The translations under genes and the position numbers were made by a program. Shown here one piece after another: positions 26,759 to 36,028 of a stretch of 64,000 nucleotides of DNA (positions are counted from its first letter, which is position 1; each line of letters opens with the position of its first letter). A model generated the notes under the pieces. The model searched no databases. It saw only the letters and a program-made list of their open reading frames with translations, and was not told the DNA's origin. Origin of the DNA: Gimesia aquarii (GTDB lineage: Bacteria; Planctomycetota; Planctomycetia; Planctomycetales; Planctomycetaceae); assembly GCF_007748175.1 (NCBI RefSeq), contig NZ_CP037422.1, positions 7,151,952-7,215,951 on the forward strand, in the 5' to 3' direction.

Positions 26759-27236
26759 ATTTTGTTTTCTTATTCATATTGAGAGTTTGAAATGAGCAAA
26801 CCATGGCTGAATCATAGTGAAAGAGACAGACATAGTGTATAAATTATGCATTTTGCAGGTCAACAAATCTGGATTTTCTATTGCCAGTATGATTCGATTT
26901 ACCTATCTTGCATTCAGCAGAGGTACCAGATTACTTGTCATAGGTAAAGCCTCTTGGCCTGAGGTATATTGCGAAGCAAATCAAAGACCCGCTGATAAAC
27001 AGAGCTTGATACCATCATTGAGAGAGGCAAAAGCCTTAGGTTCGCTGTAAAACATCAGAGAAAACCAACTACAGGACTGAAAAGGCTTTCTGGGATATTT
27101 TGTAAATCCCATGGTATTTCTTGTGTCTCAATTTTGTCAGCCGATATAAATCAACTATAATACCAAGATTCAAGTCGTTTTCTGCTTGAATTAAATTCAA
27201 CCCCCCTTTTCCAATTGAACAAAAAAAGGACTGAGA
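26759..27236. other. Intergenic region between divergent metF and ahcY
   Basis: These 478 nt contain a good sigma70-type promoter for ahcY (separate entry) and two hairpins: TGGGAT/ATCCCA around 27090-27112 and TTCAAG/CTTGAA around 27168-27190. A GTG-initiated plus-strand frame ends at 27050 and may be remnant sequence; its last 30 residues look more protein-like than its start. I looked for a SAH riboswitch and did not recognise one. Confidence 0.45.
27134..27161 (+). promoter_or_regulatory. Probable sigma70-type promoter of ahcY
   Basis: TTGTCA at 27134-27139 and a perfect TATAAT at 27156-27161 are separated by 16 nt. The start would be near 27168, and the leader of roughly 70 nt begins with a TTCAAG...CTTGAA stem-loop. 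This is the best promoter match seen in the window. Confidence 0.6.
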
Positions 27237-28568
27237 ATGTCGACCGAAACTAACTCCCTACCGTATAAAGTAAAGGACTACAGCGAAGAGGAATTCCAAA
27301 AACTAGCTGCCTGGGGTCGTAAGGAAATTGAACTCGCAGAAACCGAAATGCCTGGTCTCATGGCGTTGCGGGAAAAATATGGCAAAGATCAACCACTCAA
27401 AGGCACTCGTATTGCCGGTTGTCTGCATATGACCATTCAGACTGCTGTATTGATCGAAACATTGACCGCCTTGGGAGCTGAAGTTCGCTGGTCAAGCTGT
27501 AACATCTTTTCCACACAAGACCATGCCGCCGCTGCAATTGCCGCAAGTGGTGTACCGGTTTTCGCCTGGAAGGGGATGAATGAAGAAGAGTTTGACTGGT
27601 GTATCGAGCAAACGCTCTTCTGGCCTAACGGCGAATCACTCAATATGATTCTCGACGATGGTGGTGACTTAACTGTCATGGTGCATGAGAAGTATCCCGA
27701 ACTTCTTAAGAGCATTAAAGGCCTCACCGAAGAAACAACTACCGGTGTACATCGTCTGCATCAGATGCACGAAGCAGGGAAATTGGGTGTCCCCGCCATT
27801 AACGTCAATGACTCAGTCACTAAGAGCAAATTTGACAACCTGTATGGTTGCCGCGAATCTTTGGCAGACGGAATCAAACGTGCCACCGATATCATGATCG
27901 CCGGGAAAGTGGTTGTGGTCTGCGGCTATGGCGATGTCGGTAAAGGTTGTGCCGATGCGATGAAAGGTCTGGGTGCACGTGTTCTGGTAACAGAAATCGA
28001 TCCTATCTGTGCTTTGCAAGCCGCGATGGAAGGTTTTGAAGTCACCACAATGGAAGAGGCGGCTGCCCGTGGCGATATCTTTGTTACCGCCACTGGTTGC
28101 TGTGATGTGATCTGTGGCGAACATCTGGATCAAATGAAAAACGAAGCCATCATTTGCAACATCGGGCACTTCGATTCGGAAATTCAAATCGCTTACCTCA
28201 AAGAGCGAAAAGATATCAAGCAGATTGAAATCAAACCACAAGTCGACAAGTTCGTTTATCCTGACGGCAAAGCATTAATCGTACTCGCAGAAGGTCGTCT
28301 GGTGAACTTGGGTTGTGCGACCGGCCATCCTTCATTTGTTATGTCAAACAGCTTCACCAATCAGGTGATCGGACAGATTGAACTCTGGAACGAATCAGAT
28401 AAATATGAAGTCGGCGTTTACATGCTTCCCAAACAGTTGGATGAAGAGGTTGCCCGCTTGCACCTGGATAAACTGGGAGTAAAGCTGTCGAAACTCTCCG
28501 ATCAACAAGCTGATTATCTCGGTATTCCCGTCGAAGGACCTTACAAACCAGAATACTATCGTTATTAA
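27237..28568 (+). CDS. ahcY: Adenosylhomocysteinase
   Basis: The 443-residue enzyme splits S-adenosylhomocysteine to adenosine and homocysteine, the step that relieves methyltransferase inhibition. Seen are [57 protein letters not shown] (with the NAD-covalent K/D region), [24 protein letters not shown] as the NAD loop, NIGHFDSEI and the C-terminal [43 protein letters not shown], whose K/Y tail contacts NAD of the next subunit. A promoter and terminator bracket it. Confidence 0.97.
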   Translation: MSTETNSLPYKVKDYSEEEFQKLAAWGRKEIELAETEMPGLMALREKYGKDQPLKGTRIAGCLHMTIQTAVLIETLTALGAEVRWSSCNIFSTQDHAAAAIAASGVPVFAWKGMNEEEFDWCIEQTLFWPNGESLNMILDDGGDLTVMVHEKYPELLKSIKGLTEETTTGVHRLHQMHEAGKLGVPAINVNDSVTKSKFDNLYGCRESLADGIKRATDIMIAGKVVVVCGYGDVGKGCADAMKGLGARVLVTEIDPICALQAAMEGFEVTTMEEAAARGDIFVTATGCCDVICGEHLDQMKNEAIICNIGHFDSEIQIAYLKERKDIKQIEIKPQVDKFVYPDGKALIVLAEGRLVNLGCATGHPSFVMSNSFTNQVIGQIELWNESDKYEVGVYMLPKQLDEEVARLHLDKLGVKLSKLSDQQADYLGIPVEGPYKPEYYRY

Positions 28569-28604
28569 AAGCGAGTCTGTTTTGTAAGCTTTAGAATTGA
28601 ATTT

Positions 28605-28648
28605 CCTCCGAATCGCCATCCTGGTAATTCGGAGGTTTTGTTTTTTTA
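28605..28648 (+). terminator. Rho-independent terminator of ahcY
   Basis: CCTCCGAAT (28605-28613) and ATTCGGAGG (28627-28635) form a perfect 9-bp stem with a 13-nt loop, followed by TTTTGTTTTTTT. It begins 36 nt after the stop. Confidence 0.9.
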
Positions 28649-28760
28649 ATGCTTTCAGCACTTTGATTGTTTCCTGAAGATTGAGTTTTTATAATCCAAA
28701 ATCTGTTTTGATGTGAGCATCTATCCTGCAATTCCATTAATCACAAAGAAAGATCCTTTT

Positions 28761-29783
28761 ATGACTCCCTTTTCTTCTCGCCGCGACTTCCTCAAACAAA
28801 CTACCGCATTTTCTGCTGGACTTGCGTTTTCCAGTTGGGCGGGTTCTGCCTTTGCTTCTACTTCACTGAATCAGCCGTTGTTCAAAATTTCTCTGGCGCA
28901 ATGGTCTCTGCACCGCGCACTCAAAGGCGGCAAAATGGACAACCTGGAATTTGCGAAAGTTGCTAAAGAAGAGTTTGGAATTTCGGCTGTCGAGTATGTC
29001 AATCAGTTCTTCAAAGACAAGGCCAAAGACGCAAAGTATCTCGCCGAGATGAATCAGCGGGCCTCTGATGCAGGTGTGAAAAATTTACTAATCATGATCG
29101 ATGGAGAAGGGGCACTCGGCGACCCTGATCCCCAAAAGCGAACGCAGGCAATTAAAAATCACCATCAATGGGTAAAAGCTGCTAAAACATTAGGTTGCCA
29201 TTCGATTCGAGTGAATGCTCGTAGTAATGGCAGCTACAAAGAACAACAAAAACTGGCTGCCGACGGATTACGTCGCCTCACTAAATTTGCAACACAATAT
29301 GATATTAATGTACTTGTGGAAAATCATGGTGGCCTGTCATCAAACGGTGCCTGGTTGGCGGGTGTCATGAAAATGGTCAATCTTCCCAACTGTGGAACAC
29401 TGCCTGACTTTGGAAACTTTGTGATCAACCGCAAAACCGGTGAAGAATATGATCGCTATAAAGGGGTCAAAGAACTGATGCCTTATGCGAAAGCAGTCAG
29501 TGCCAAAACTCACGACTTTGACAAAGACGGTAATGAGATCAACACCGATTATGTGAAGATGATGAAAATCGTTCTCGACGCCGGTTATCATGGATATGTT
29601 GGCATTGAGTATGAAGGCAGGAAGCTCGACGAATACGCGGGAATCAGGGCCAGTAAAAAACTGTTGTTGAAAGTGCGCGATGAACTGACGCCGGTTGCTG
29701 AACCTTGTCCTCAACCTGTGCAGGAAGAATGTTGTGGTCGCACCAGACGTGGCCTGTTCCGCAATCGCCGTTTTAGAAGATAA
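28761..29783 (+). CDS. Tat-exported sugar-phosphate isomerase/epimerase-like TIM-barrel protein
   Basis: ATG at 28761 is chosen because it gives a compact Tat signal, [17 protein letters not shown] (residues 4-20). The upstream GTG (28713) would add 16 residues without benefit. The mature part has xylose-isomerase-like TIM-barrel signatures: [68 protein letters not shown], and [32 protein letters not shown]. Acidic and His residues at the barrel end likely bind a divalent metal. The C-terminus is odd: a Cys-rich [14 protein letters not shown] followed by basic [12 protein letters not shown]. The substrate is unknown. Confidence 0.85.
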   Translation: MTPFSSRRDFLKQTTAFSAGLAFSSWAGSAFASTSLNQPLFKISLAQWSLHRALKGGKMDNLEFAKVAKEEFGISAVEYVNQFFKDKAKDAKYLAEMNQRASDAGVKNLLIMIDGEGALGDPDPQKRTQAIKNHHQWVKAAKTLGCHSIRVNARSNGSYKEQQKLAADGLRRLTKFATQYDINVLVENHGGLSSNGAWLAGVMKMVNLPNCGTLPDFGNFVINRKTGEEYDRYKGVKELMPYAKAVSAKTHDFDKDGNEINTDYVKMMKIVLDAGYHGYVGIEYEGRKLDEYAGIRASKKLLLKVRDELTPVAEPCPQPVQEECCGRTRRGLFRNRRFRR

Positions 29784-29817
29784 GACAGCTCGATTTCGGA
29801 CGTCTATAGAGAGAATT

Positions 29818-29858
29818 AAAAACGCCCCATACATTCTAATTCGTATGGGGCGTTTTGA
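29818..29858. terminator. Bidirectional Rho-independent terminator
   Basis: AAAACGCCCCATAC (29819-29832) pairs with GTATGGGGCGTTTT (29843-29856): 14 bp with a 10-nt loop. It lies between two convergent genes and has A- and T-ends suited to both directions. Confidence 0.92.
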
Positions 29859-29881
29859 TTTGTCAAATATCAGACACACTC

Positions 29882-30925
29882 TTATGCCTGATGAGGCTTC
29901 GCGACATCGCGATCAGAAAGAATTTCTCTGGCTACGTCTGTCACAAAGTTATCTGCACCTAACCATTTCTCTTTTTTGGGAGCAGGAGCTCCCGCATTCA
30001 TACCGACTCCCGGATTCCAGAGCGCGGGCAAGGTATGTCTAATGGCAGACATATAGGTTGTAAAGACAGGGTACTTTGTGTCAGGATTCTCATCCTGATA
30101 AGAGTCCATTTTCTCGACAAGCTTATTGTGAGCAATTTTGGGGTGTCGATGATGGGGACCATGTACGAAAATGTCGAAGTTGATATATGTGCAAACCCGA
30201 GTAATCAGATTAGAACCGATGACGGTTCGTGTTCCCAGCAAAGGATCGTAACTTTGCATTCCCAGGTGTTCTGTGAATTTACGGAATGTCTGAATGACGC
30301 TGGCAACCCAATGAGGAATGACCCAGGCAACGAGAAAAGGAACCCAGAGAGAGAACCAGGCAACCGTACCCAAGATCAACGCCCAGACTACAGCCATGGC
30401 AGTGTATTCCATCCGCATGGCTTTCATGATATCTGGCTTTTTCACCGGTGTGTTCTTACTGAAACATAGGCGACTGTAAACTAAAGGGGAAGTGATAAAC
30501 CCAAACGGAAATTCCATCCAACAGAAGATACGACGGAAGTTCAGCGACGTGTTAGGGTCGGAATAAGGCCATAATTCCCAGTCACCTGGCTTATTCAAGT
30601 AAGCATGATGACGAATATGAGCTTCGCGATAAGCGGTATAGGAAACAAACAGCATGGTGCCAATGGCGCGACCTAACCAGATGCTAACCCAGGGTTTTCC
30701 ACATATTCCCTGATGGGACGTTTCATGAAAACAGCTCGACCAGCAAAACATGCTATACGCGGCGATAAGCGTCCACCCTATCTGGAAATACCAGGCACTA
30801 GTGGGCCATTGAAAGGCCAATGCTAATATCGCTGCACTGCCAAACAAGGAATGTAAAAAACGGGGAGTCGTTGACTTCGTCTCGAGATCGCTGATCTCTT
30901 TGGCGGTGTAATGAGTAACAGACAC
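29882..30925 (-). CDS. Membrane fatty-acid desaturase / hydroxylase-like protein
   Basis: The three histidine boxes of the membrane desaturase family are complete: HETSH (67-71), HIRHH (103-107) and HGPHHRHP (255-262), which hold the di-iron centre. Hydrophobic segments at about 28-60, 85-98, 174-208 and a further pair complete the topology. The product has 347 residues and a GTG start preceded by AGGAGGT. The HGPHHRHP form is closer to carotenoid-hydroxylase or sphingolipid-type enzymes than to HxxHH acyl-lipid ones. It may desaturate a membrane lipid or hydroxylate a long-chain substrate. It ends head-on with the sugar isomerase. Confidence 0.9.
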   Translation of the reverse strand: MSVTHYTAKEISDLETKSTTPRFLHSLFGSAAILALAFQWPTSAWYFQIGWTLIAAYSMFCWSSCFHETSHQGICGKPWVSIWLGRAIGTMLFVSYTAYREAHIRHHAYLNKPGDWELWPYSDPNTSLNFRRIFCWMEFPFGFITSPLVYSRLCFSKNTPVKKPDIMKAMRMEYTAMAVVWALILGTVAWFSLWVPFLVAWVIPHWVASVIQTFRKFTEHLGMQSYDPLLGTRTVIGSNLITRVCTYINFDIFVHGPHHRHPKIAHNKLVEKMDSYQDENPDTKYPVFTTYMSAIRHTLPALWNPGVGMNAGAPAPKKEKWLGADNFVTDVAREILSDRDVAKPHQA

Positions 30926-31255
30926 GGCACGTACCTCCTGGTTGTGCTCAAACTTTCAAAACGATTCGTTAAAATACGTATCGGAAAGGGGAGCCTATGT
31001 TCCATCAGGGGAAATGCAACATTTTGCCTGGTTCACATTGAGTTTTACCAGACTTGAGTTTCTTCACTCAAACTTCCCGATACTACTAAAGTAAGTCGGT
31101 AAAGGAGTGATGCATAATTGAAACACTCAAACAAAACAGATAATTAATAGAGCGTGCAAAAAGATTGCCGATTATATCGATTTCAGTGATTAAAACACCG
31201 AAATGATGACATGACATTCTTCAGGTACGAAGGATTGATGCCATCCCGATGGTCA
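30926..31255. other. Intergenic region between the desaturase and the sulfatase
   Basis: These 330 nt lie upstream of the desaturase and downstream of the sulfatase (both minus strand). One small stem-loop is visible: TTGAG (31054-31058) with CTCAA (31067-31071), loop of 8. I identify no terminator for the sulfatase and no other gene. Confidence 0.4.
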
Positions 31256-32734
31256 TTACTTTTTGGATGGTAGGTACAGAGATGACTCGGGGAATAATTT
31301 TTTGGTCATCAGTATTGTTTTTGAATTGCCGCCATTCCAGATATCCCATTGAGGATTTGCGTATTTCGCAAAGAATTGATCCATTCTCTGTTTGAGTTCG
31401 TTGCGAGTCCTATTGAATTTAGAATTTATAATCAAATTTGTTCGTTCACCGGAGTCTTGCGTCAGATCATAAAGCTCGTTAGGACTCTCGCGAAAACGTT
31501 CGATGTATTTCCAGTCTTTCGTACGGATGGCACGCACATTTTCAAACTCATAAAAGACGACTTCAGACCAGGGAACCTGTTTACCTTTCAAAACCGGTGC
31601 AAAGTTTCGACCGGGAGTTACTGGTTGAGTGGGAATTTTGTCCTGCATTCCCAAATAGCTCAACAATGTGGGATAAACATCATAGTTGGCAACCATTATA
31701 TCTTGTCGAGCTCCCGATACTATTTTGCCCGGATGAGAAAAAATGAGCGGGATACTGATTGTCCAGTCAAATGCTGTGAGCGGCCTGGTATGATCGCCCA
31801 TACCCCAATAGCCACTATGACCGCCGGCTAAGCCCTGATCTGCAGTGAAAATGACCAACGTATTCTCACGCAATCCGAGGTCTTTTAGTGTTTGCATGAT
31901 TTGGCCCACACCATCGTCAACCGCAGAAACCTCTGCAGCATATTTTCGAATGATGTTTAAATCACCAATCCAGTCACCATAGTTGAAATTCCAGGGCTGT
32001 GCTTTTTCTCGGGGAAAAGAGGGGAATATCTTTTTTTCGTATTCATCCTTAAACCGATTTTTAATCGGTTCCTTCATAGCAGACCCCAATCCATAAGGAC
32101 CATTGTAGGTCAGAAATAAAAAGAACGGTTTATTCTGGTTTTGTTTGATGAATTTGATTCCATGCTGTGTCCACAGATCTGTCAGATAGGTCGGTTCATC
32201 ACGAATTTTCTCGTGCTCGATTACTTTCTGGTTATAAAAACCCGAACTGGCACCATGCGGCTTCGTTATCCAGTATGAAAATCCTTCCTGAGGATAAAGA
32301 TTATCACCTAGATGCCATTTTCCCGACAACCCACAAACATAGCCTGCATCATGTAATACCTGCGGAATCGATTGAAATTCTTCCAGTGTGTTAAATGCAT
32401 CAGATCCGGTTTGTATGCGTGGTCTGAGATAACAGTGCACCCCATGCTGGCAGGGCATTAACCCGGTAAGAAATGTGGCTCGAGTGGGAGAACAGACGGC
32501 ATTATTTGCGAAAGCTCCTGTAAATAAAGTTCCCTCTTTCGCAAGGCGATCGATATTCGGCGTTTTAATGTCGCGGTTTCCATAACAACCCAAAGTCCAT
32601 TCACCGTGATTATCAGTCATGATAATTACAACATTCGGCTGCTTCTGTTCTGCAGCCGATAGCAAATTGATTCCAGAGAAGCAAAACAAAGAAAACAGGC
32701 AAACACGAAACATCAATGAAATCACCTGAGACAT
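31256..32734 (-). CDS. Type I sulfatase, exported
   Basis: The 492-residue enzyme removes sulfate from sulfated carbohydrates. A signal peptide (residues 1-27, ending SAAEQ) targets the periplasm. The formylglycine motif is CSPTRATFLTG with C81, which needs an activating enzyme. Metal and sulfate residues are IIMTDNHGE (D41, N42 where DD is usual), HLGD and FTADQG (DQ where DN or DH is usual), with GKWHLGDN in between. It belongs to the PF00884 family. Planctomycetes carry many sulfatases; the substrate cannot be named. It is monocistronic. Confidence 0.94.
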   Translation of the reverse strand: MSQVISLMFRVCLFSLFCFSGINLLSAAEQKQPNVVIIMTDNHGEWTLGCYGNRDIKTPNIDRLAKEGTLFTGAFANNAVCSPTRATFLTGLMPCQHGVHCYLRPRIQTGSDAFNTLEEFQSIPQVLHDAGYVCGLSGKWHLGDNLYPQEGFSYWITKPHGASSGFYNQKVIEHEKIRDEPTYLTDLWTQHGIKFIKQNQNKPFFLFLTYNGPYGLGSAMKEPIKNRFKDEYEKKIFPSFPREKAQPWNFNYGDWIGDLNIIRKYAAEVSAVDDGVGQIMQTLKDLGLRENTLVIFTADQGLAGGHSGYWGMGDHTRPLTAFDWTISIPLIFSHPGKIVSGARQDIMVANYDVYPTLLSYLGMQDKIPTQPVTPGRNFAPVLKGKQVPWSEVVFYEFENVRAIRTKDWKYIERFRESPNELYDLTQDSGERTNLIINSKFNRTRNELKQRMDQFFAKYANPQWDIWNGGNSKTILMTKKLFPESSLYLPSKK

Positions 32735-32901
32735 GAGTAAAATCCTTCCGGAATTCAGATTAGATATATGACAAACACCATCTAATAAGATGAAGCATCA
32801 GAACGGCTTTTTCAAGCTGTTCATTTCCGAGAACAGTAGATTTTTAAATGGTATTGGAATTAATAACGTGAGATTGATAAACCATCGTTGAAGGATATTA
32901 A

Positions 32902-33135
32902 TCAGTAATGTGGTGGTTTTTCATGATAAGAATCAGGACCTTCTTCTTCTTCCTCCAGCATTCCAATGCGAAAATCCAATTGTTTCATCGACTTCGTAAT
33001 GGCATCGACCACTCTGCCTTGTTGCAGGATTGCTTCATTTAACTGTTCGATATCGTGCTGGATATGCATTAACACGGACTCTAGTCCGTTAAGGCGAGAT
33101 AATAATTCTTCCACCTTGGATGTATGATCATTCAT
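32902..33135 (-). CDS. slyX: SlyX-like protein
   Basis: The 77-residue product starts at ATG 33135, chosen because AAAGGTACAGTCCAA precedes it; the frame could extend 20 codons upstream. It is a coiled coil (EELLSRLNGLESVLMHIQHDIEQLNEAILQQGRVVDAITKSMKQLDFRIGMLEE) ending in the SlyX signature PPHY. SlyX is a small coiled-coil protein first noted beside slyD; its function is unknown. The C-terminal DSYHEKPPHY fits. It is divergent from the esterase gene. Confidence 0.75.
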   Translation of the reverse strand: MNDHTSKVEELLSRLNGLESVLMHIQHDIEQLNEAILQQGRVVDAITKSMKQLDFRIGMLEEEEEGPDSYHEKPPHY

Positions 33136-33251
33136 TTTGGACTGTACCTTTCGCTTAAGCTTCTTTTTTGATGATGCATCTAGGTTGGTAATCATATAGA
33201 ATTTTAGTTGACTTTTGATACTTATTTAAACAACTTGAGGCTAGACTCCCA

Positions 33252-34766
33252 ATGATTCAACGATTTCGAATAAGCATGTCTACTTTTTATTCGGTGTTTC
33301 TCTTCTTTTTTTTGCTCTTCACGGAACTGCCTGCTTCCGAAAACGCATTTCAAGTTCGCTTTACCAAATCAATTCATCATCAACCCTTTACTGGTCGCGT
33401 TTATTTGATTTTTACACAATCCCATCGGGAACCTCGTTTGGGGCCATCCTGGTTTCAACCGGAATCATTTATTGCTCAAGACGTTGTCAACTGGAAGCCC
33501 GGGGAAATTCTCGAGTTCACACCCGATTCAAAAAATTTACTCTCGTTTCCAATACCATTTTCTGAAATGAATTTAGACAATTACCGTGCGCAAGCTGTGG
33601 TGCGTTTTAATTCGAATGAACCAAAAATCGGGACAGCACCCGGAAACGGATTCAGTCAAGTTATCGCCGTCCCCAAATATGCCGGTCTAAAAACACCCAT
33701 TTTGACAATCAATAAACTCGTCGTTGAAAAAACATTTAAAGATACCCAATGGAGCAAACTCTTTAAAATTCGTTCTGCATTATTATCGAAATTTCATAGC
33801 CAGGACACCTATTTCGAAGCCACGGTTATTTTGCCCCAGAGTTACTATCAACAGAAACAGCGAAAGTACCCTGTCATTTTTTCGATTCCTGGTTTCGGTG
33901 GTGATCATTTTCGTGGATTAAGAAACACGCCTGTTTCCGAGCAGAATGAAGGTCATGTCGAATTTATTCGTGTTGTCTTGAATCCTCAATGTCGTTGGGG
34001 ACACCATGTTTTCGCTGATTCAGCCAATAACGGCCCCGTGGGCGAAGCATTCACCACAGAATTTCTGCCGGAACTCGAAAAAGCTTATCGCGCGATTCCA
34101 CACCAACGCGCACGGTTTTTAACTGGTCATTCCTCAGGGGGCTGGTCTTCCCTCTGGTTGCAAGTCACATATCCGGATGTCTTTGGTGGTACCTGGAGTA
34201 CAGCACCCGACCCTGTCGATTTCCGTAACTTTCAACAAATTAATCTCTATGATTCTTCGAGTAACATGTACCGAGATGCAATGAATCAAGCCAGACCGAT
34301 TGCCCGCAGAGGACAGACTCCGATTTTATGGTATGAGCCATTTTCTAAGATGGAATATGTACTCGGGCATGGTGGTCAACTACGGAGTTTTGAAGCTGTG
34401 TTTAGTCCCCGTGGAAAAGATGGCACACCACTGAAATTATATGATCGGGAAACCGGCAACATTAATCCCGAAGTAGTTGAAGCCTGGAAAGCCTATGACA
34501 TTCGACTAATACTTGAAACAAACTGGAAAACTCTGTCTCCGAAACTGGCAGGAAAAATTCATGTTTTCATGGGAGAATTGGATACCTTCTATCTGGAAGG
34601 AGCAACCATTTTGCTCAAACAATCGCTGGCTCAATTAGATAATGAAGCCGTTGTTGAGATTCATCCTGGAAAAAGCCATTCCTCACTTTTGTCTAAAGAA
34701 TTGATGTTACGAATTCGTAAAGAGATGGTCCAGGCATTCCTGGCTCATCAGGATGAAATCAAATAA
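33252..34766 (+). CDS. Exported alpha/beta-hydrolase (putative esterase)
   Basis: The 504-residue product has a signal-like N-terminus (residues about 8-28: ISMSTFYSVFLFFFLLF) then a 150-residue beta-rich region (FTKSIHHQPFTGRVYLIF), followed by an alpha/beta hydrolase of the esterase-D type. The nucleophile Ser is in TGHSSGGWSSLWL (GHSSGG), with YPVIFSIPGFGGDHFRG forming the oxyanion region and HPGKSHSSL offering the catalytic His; a late Asp/Glu lies in GELDTFYLEG. Carbohydrate or xylan esterases have similar layouts, so a polysaccharide-linked ester is a plausible substrate. It stands alone. Confidence 0.78.
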   Translation: MIQRFRISMSTFYSVFLFFFLLFTELPASENAFQVRFTKSIHHQPFTGRVYLIFTQSHREPRLGPSWFQPESFIAQDVVNWKPGEILEFTPDSKNLLSFPIPFSEMNLDNYRAQAVVRFNSNEPKIGTAPGNGFSQVIAVPKYAGLKTPILTINKLVVEKTFKDTQWSKLFKIRSALLSKFHSQDTYFEATVILPQSYYQQKQRKYPVIFSIPGFGGDHFRGLRNTPVSEQNEGHVEFIRVVLNPQCRWGHHVFADSANNGPVGEAFTTEFLPELEKAYRAIPHQRARFLTGHSSGGWSSLWLQVTYPDVFGGTWSTAPDPVDFRNFQQINLYDSSSNMYRDAMNQARPIARRGQTPILWYEPFSKMEYVLGHGGQLRSFEAVFSPRGKDGTPLKLYDRETGNINPEVVEAWKAYDIRLILETNWKTLSPKLAGKIHVFMGELDTFYLEGATILLKQSLAQLDNEAVVEIHPGKSHSSLLSKELMLRIRKEMVQAFLAHQDEIK

Positions 34767-34812
34767 CTCGTAGAGGCCTACTCAAAAACAATTTCTTTTT
34801 ACACTGACTCGC

Positions 34813-35853
34813 TTAACTGCCAATGTATCGGGCATAGATCGTCTTTGCTGTCGAGGGATCATCGGTACCTTTAATGATAGCACGTCCGTCTCGAAACAAG
34901 CTGATTTCATAATCCGGGTTTCTCAAATTCAGTCTGAGGAGATAGGGGTTGAATTCTACCTCTCCTGAATTCTGGAGCTTTTCTGCCAAATCTTCGAACG
35001 AGATGCGGCTCTTCTCAGCAGGAGAAATCTGGACGGCGTTTCTACCACACAATTGTGTCGTGCGTGAACCTTGTTCCCCTTTTAACCAGACTCGTTCTCC
35101 CTGATGACAGGCTTTGCAACCAGCTTTCTCTCTGAGGTCAGCAACACTCATCTGGCGAAATGAGCCATCCCATACATCCACAACGGTAAGGACCGGTTTG
35201 ATCAGGTGAATGTTTCCTGAAAGGATTTTTATAGCATCGACGGCTTCGAGGGAAGCAATCACATTCACTGTGGGTCCTAAAATTCCCGCAGTATCACAGG
35301 TTTCGGTCGTACCTGGTTCGGGTGCCGAATCGATGAGACATCGCAAGCATGCTGTTTGACCAGGTAGAATCGTCATCGTCTGACCCGTACTTCCGATACA
35401 CCCACAGTAAATCCAGGGAATGCTCAGTTCCAGTGATACATCATTGATCAGGTAGCGCACTTCAAAGTTATCCGTGCCATCCAGGATCAAATCGACACCC
35501 TCAGCTAGCGCTAGAATATTGGTATGATCAATGTCTTCTACAATAGGCTCGATCTCAACATCGCTGTTGATTTTTTTGAGCTTCTCAGTGGCGGCTATGG
35601 CTTTGGGAAGCTTGGCAGCGACATCAGTTTCATCAAACAAAACTTGTCTCTGCAAATTACTGATTTCAACAAAATCCCGATCAACGATCCTTAGATGACC
35701 AACGCCTGCCCTGACTAAGATATCCGCCAATACCGTTCCCAGCGCACCACAACCGCACAGCAAAACGCGGCTTTGCATCAAGGAGGTTTGACCTGTTTCG
35801 CCAAGCTCTGTGAAAAGTACTTGTCGAGAGTAACGTTCTAGTTCCGGTTTCAT
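34813..35853 (-). CDS. ThiF/MoeB-family adenylyltransferase
   Basis: The 346-residue protein activates the C-terminal glycine of a sulfur-carrier protein (ThiS or MoaD) as an adenylate. ERYSRQVLFTELGE (6-19) and the nucleotide loop LLCGCGALGTVLADILVRAGV (31-51), D..EISNLQRQVLF, DLILDGTDNFEVRYLIND and zinc ligands CLRC and CKAC are present. After the catalytic core a domain of about 80 residues (GRNAVQISPAEKSRISFEDL... FRDGRAIIKGTDDPSTAKTIYARYIG) is typical of MoeB/ThiF-like enzymes that lack a rhodanese domain. Which carrier it serves is unknown; no ThiS/MoaD gene is adjacent. Confidence 0.9.
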   Translation of the reverse strand: MKPELERYSRQVLFTELGETGQTSLMQSRVLLCGCGALGTVLADILVRAGVGHLRIVDRDFVEISNLQRQVLFDETDVAAKLPKAIAATEKLKKINSDVEIEPIVEDIDHTNILALAEGVDLILDGTDNFEVRYLINDVSLELSIPWIYCGCIGSTGQTMTILPGQTACLRCLIDSAPEPGTTETCDTAGILGPTVNVIASLEAVDAIKILSGNIHLIKPVLTVVDVWDGSFRQMSVADLREKAGCKACHQGERVWLKGEQGSRTTQLCGRNAVQISPAEKSRISFEDLAEKLQNSGEVEFNPYLLRLNLRNPDYEISLFRDGRAIIKGTDDPSTAKTIYARYIGS

Positions 35854-35963
35854 TTTGTTGATCGCCTGTTCCCGCTTCGTGATTCAGCTACCTCATCTAT
35901 TTTAGCAACCAAGGATCGAGATAACAGAGATCAACACATAGAACCCAATAGATCCATCAAAGC

Positions 35964-35997
35964 AAAAAAGGCCCTGATGGTTTTACATCAGGGCCTT
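35964..35997 (-). terminator. Rho-independent terminator of the zinc-ribbon membrane protein gene
   Basis: AAGGCCCTGATG (35968-35979) and CATCAGGGCCTT (35986-35997) form a perfect 12-bp stem. On the minus strand it is followed by TTTTTTG, and it lies 31 nt past the stop at 36029. Confidence 0.9.
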
Positions 35998-36028
35998 ACT
36001 CAATATTCTCGCTGATTAAAATATATCG

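Noticed and set aside
26817-27050. 77-codon plus-strand frame upstream of ahcY
   Set aside because: It starts with GTG without a ribosome site and its first half has no protein-like character. At most the 3' third may be a remnant, noted as a finding only.
26759-27236. SAH or SAM riboswitch ahead of ahcY or metF
   Set aside because: No match to the known consensus elements as I recall them; only two simple hairpins are seen.
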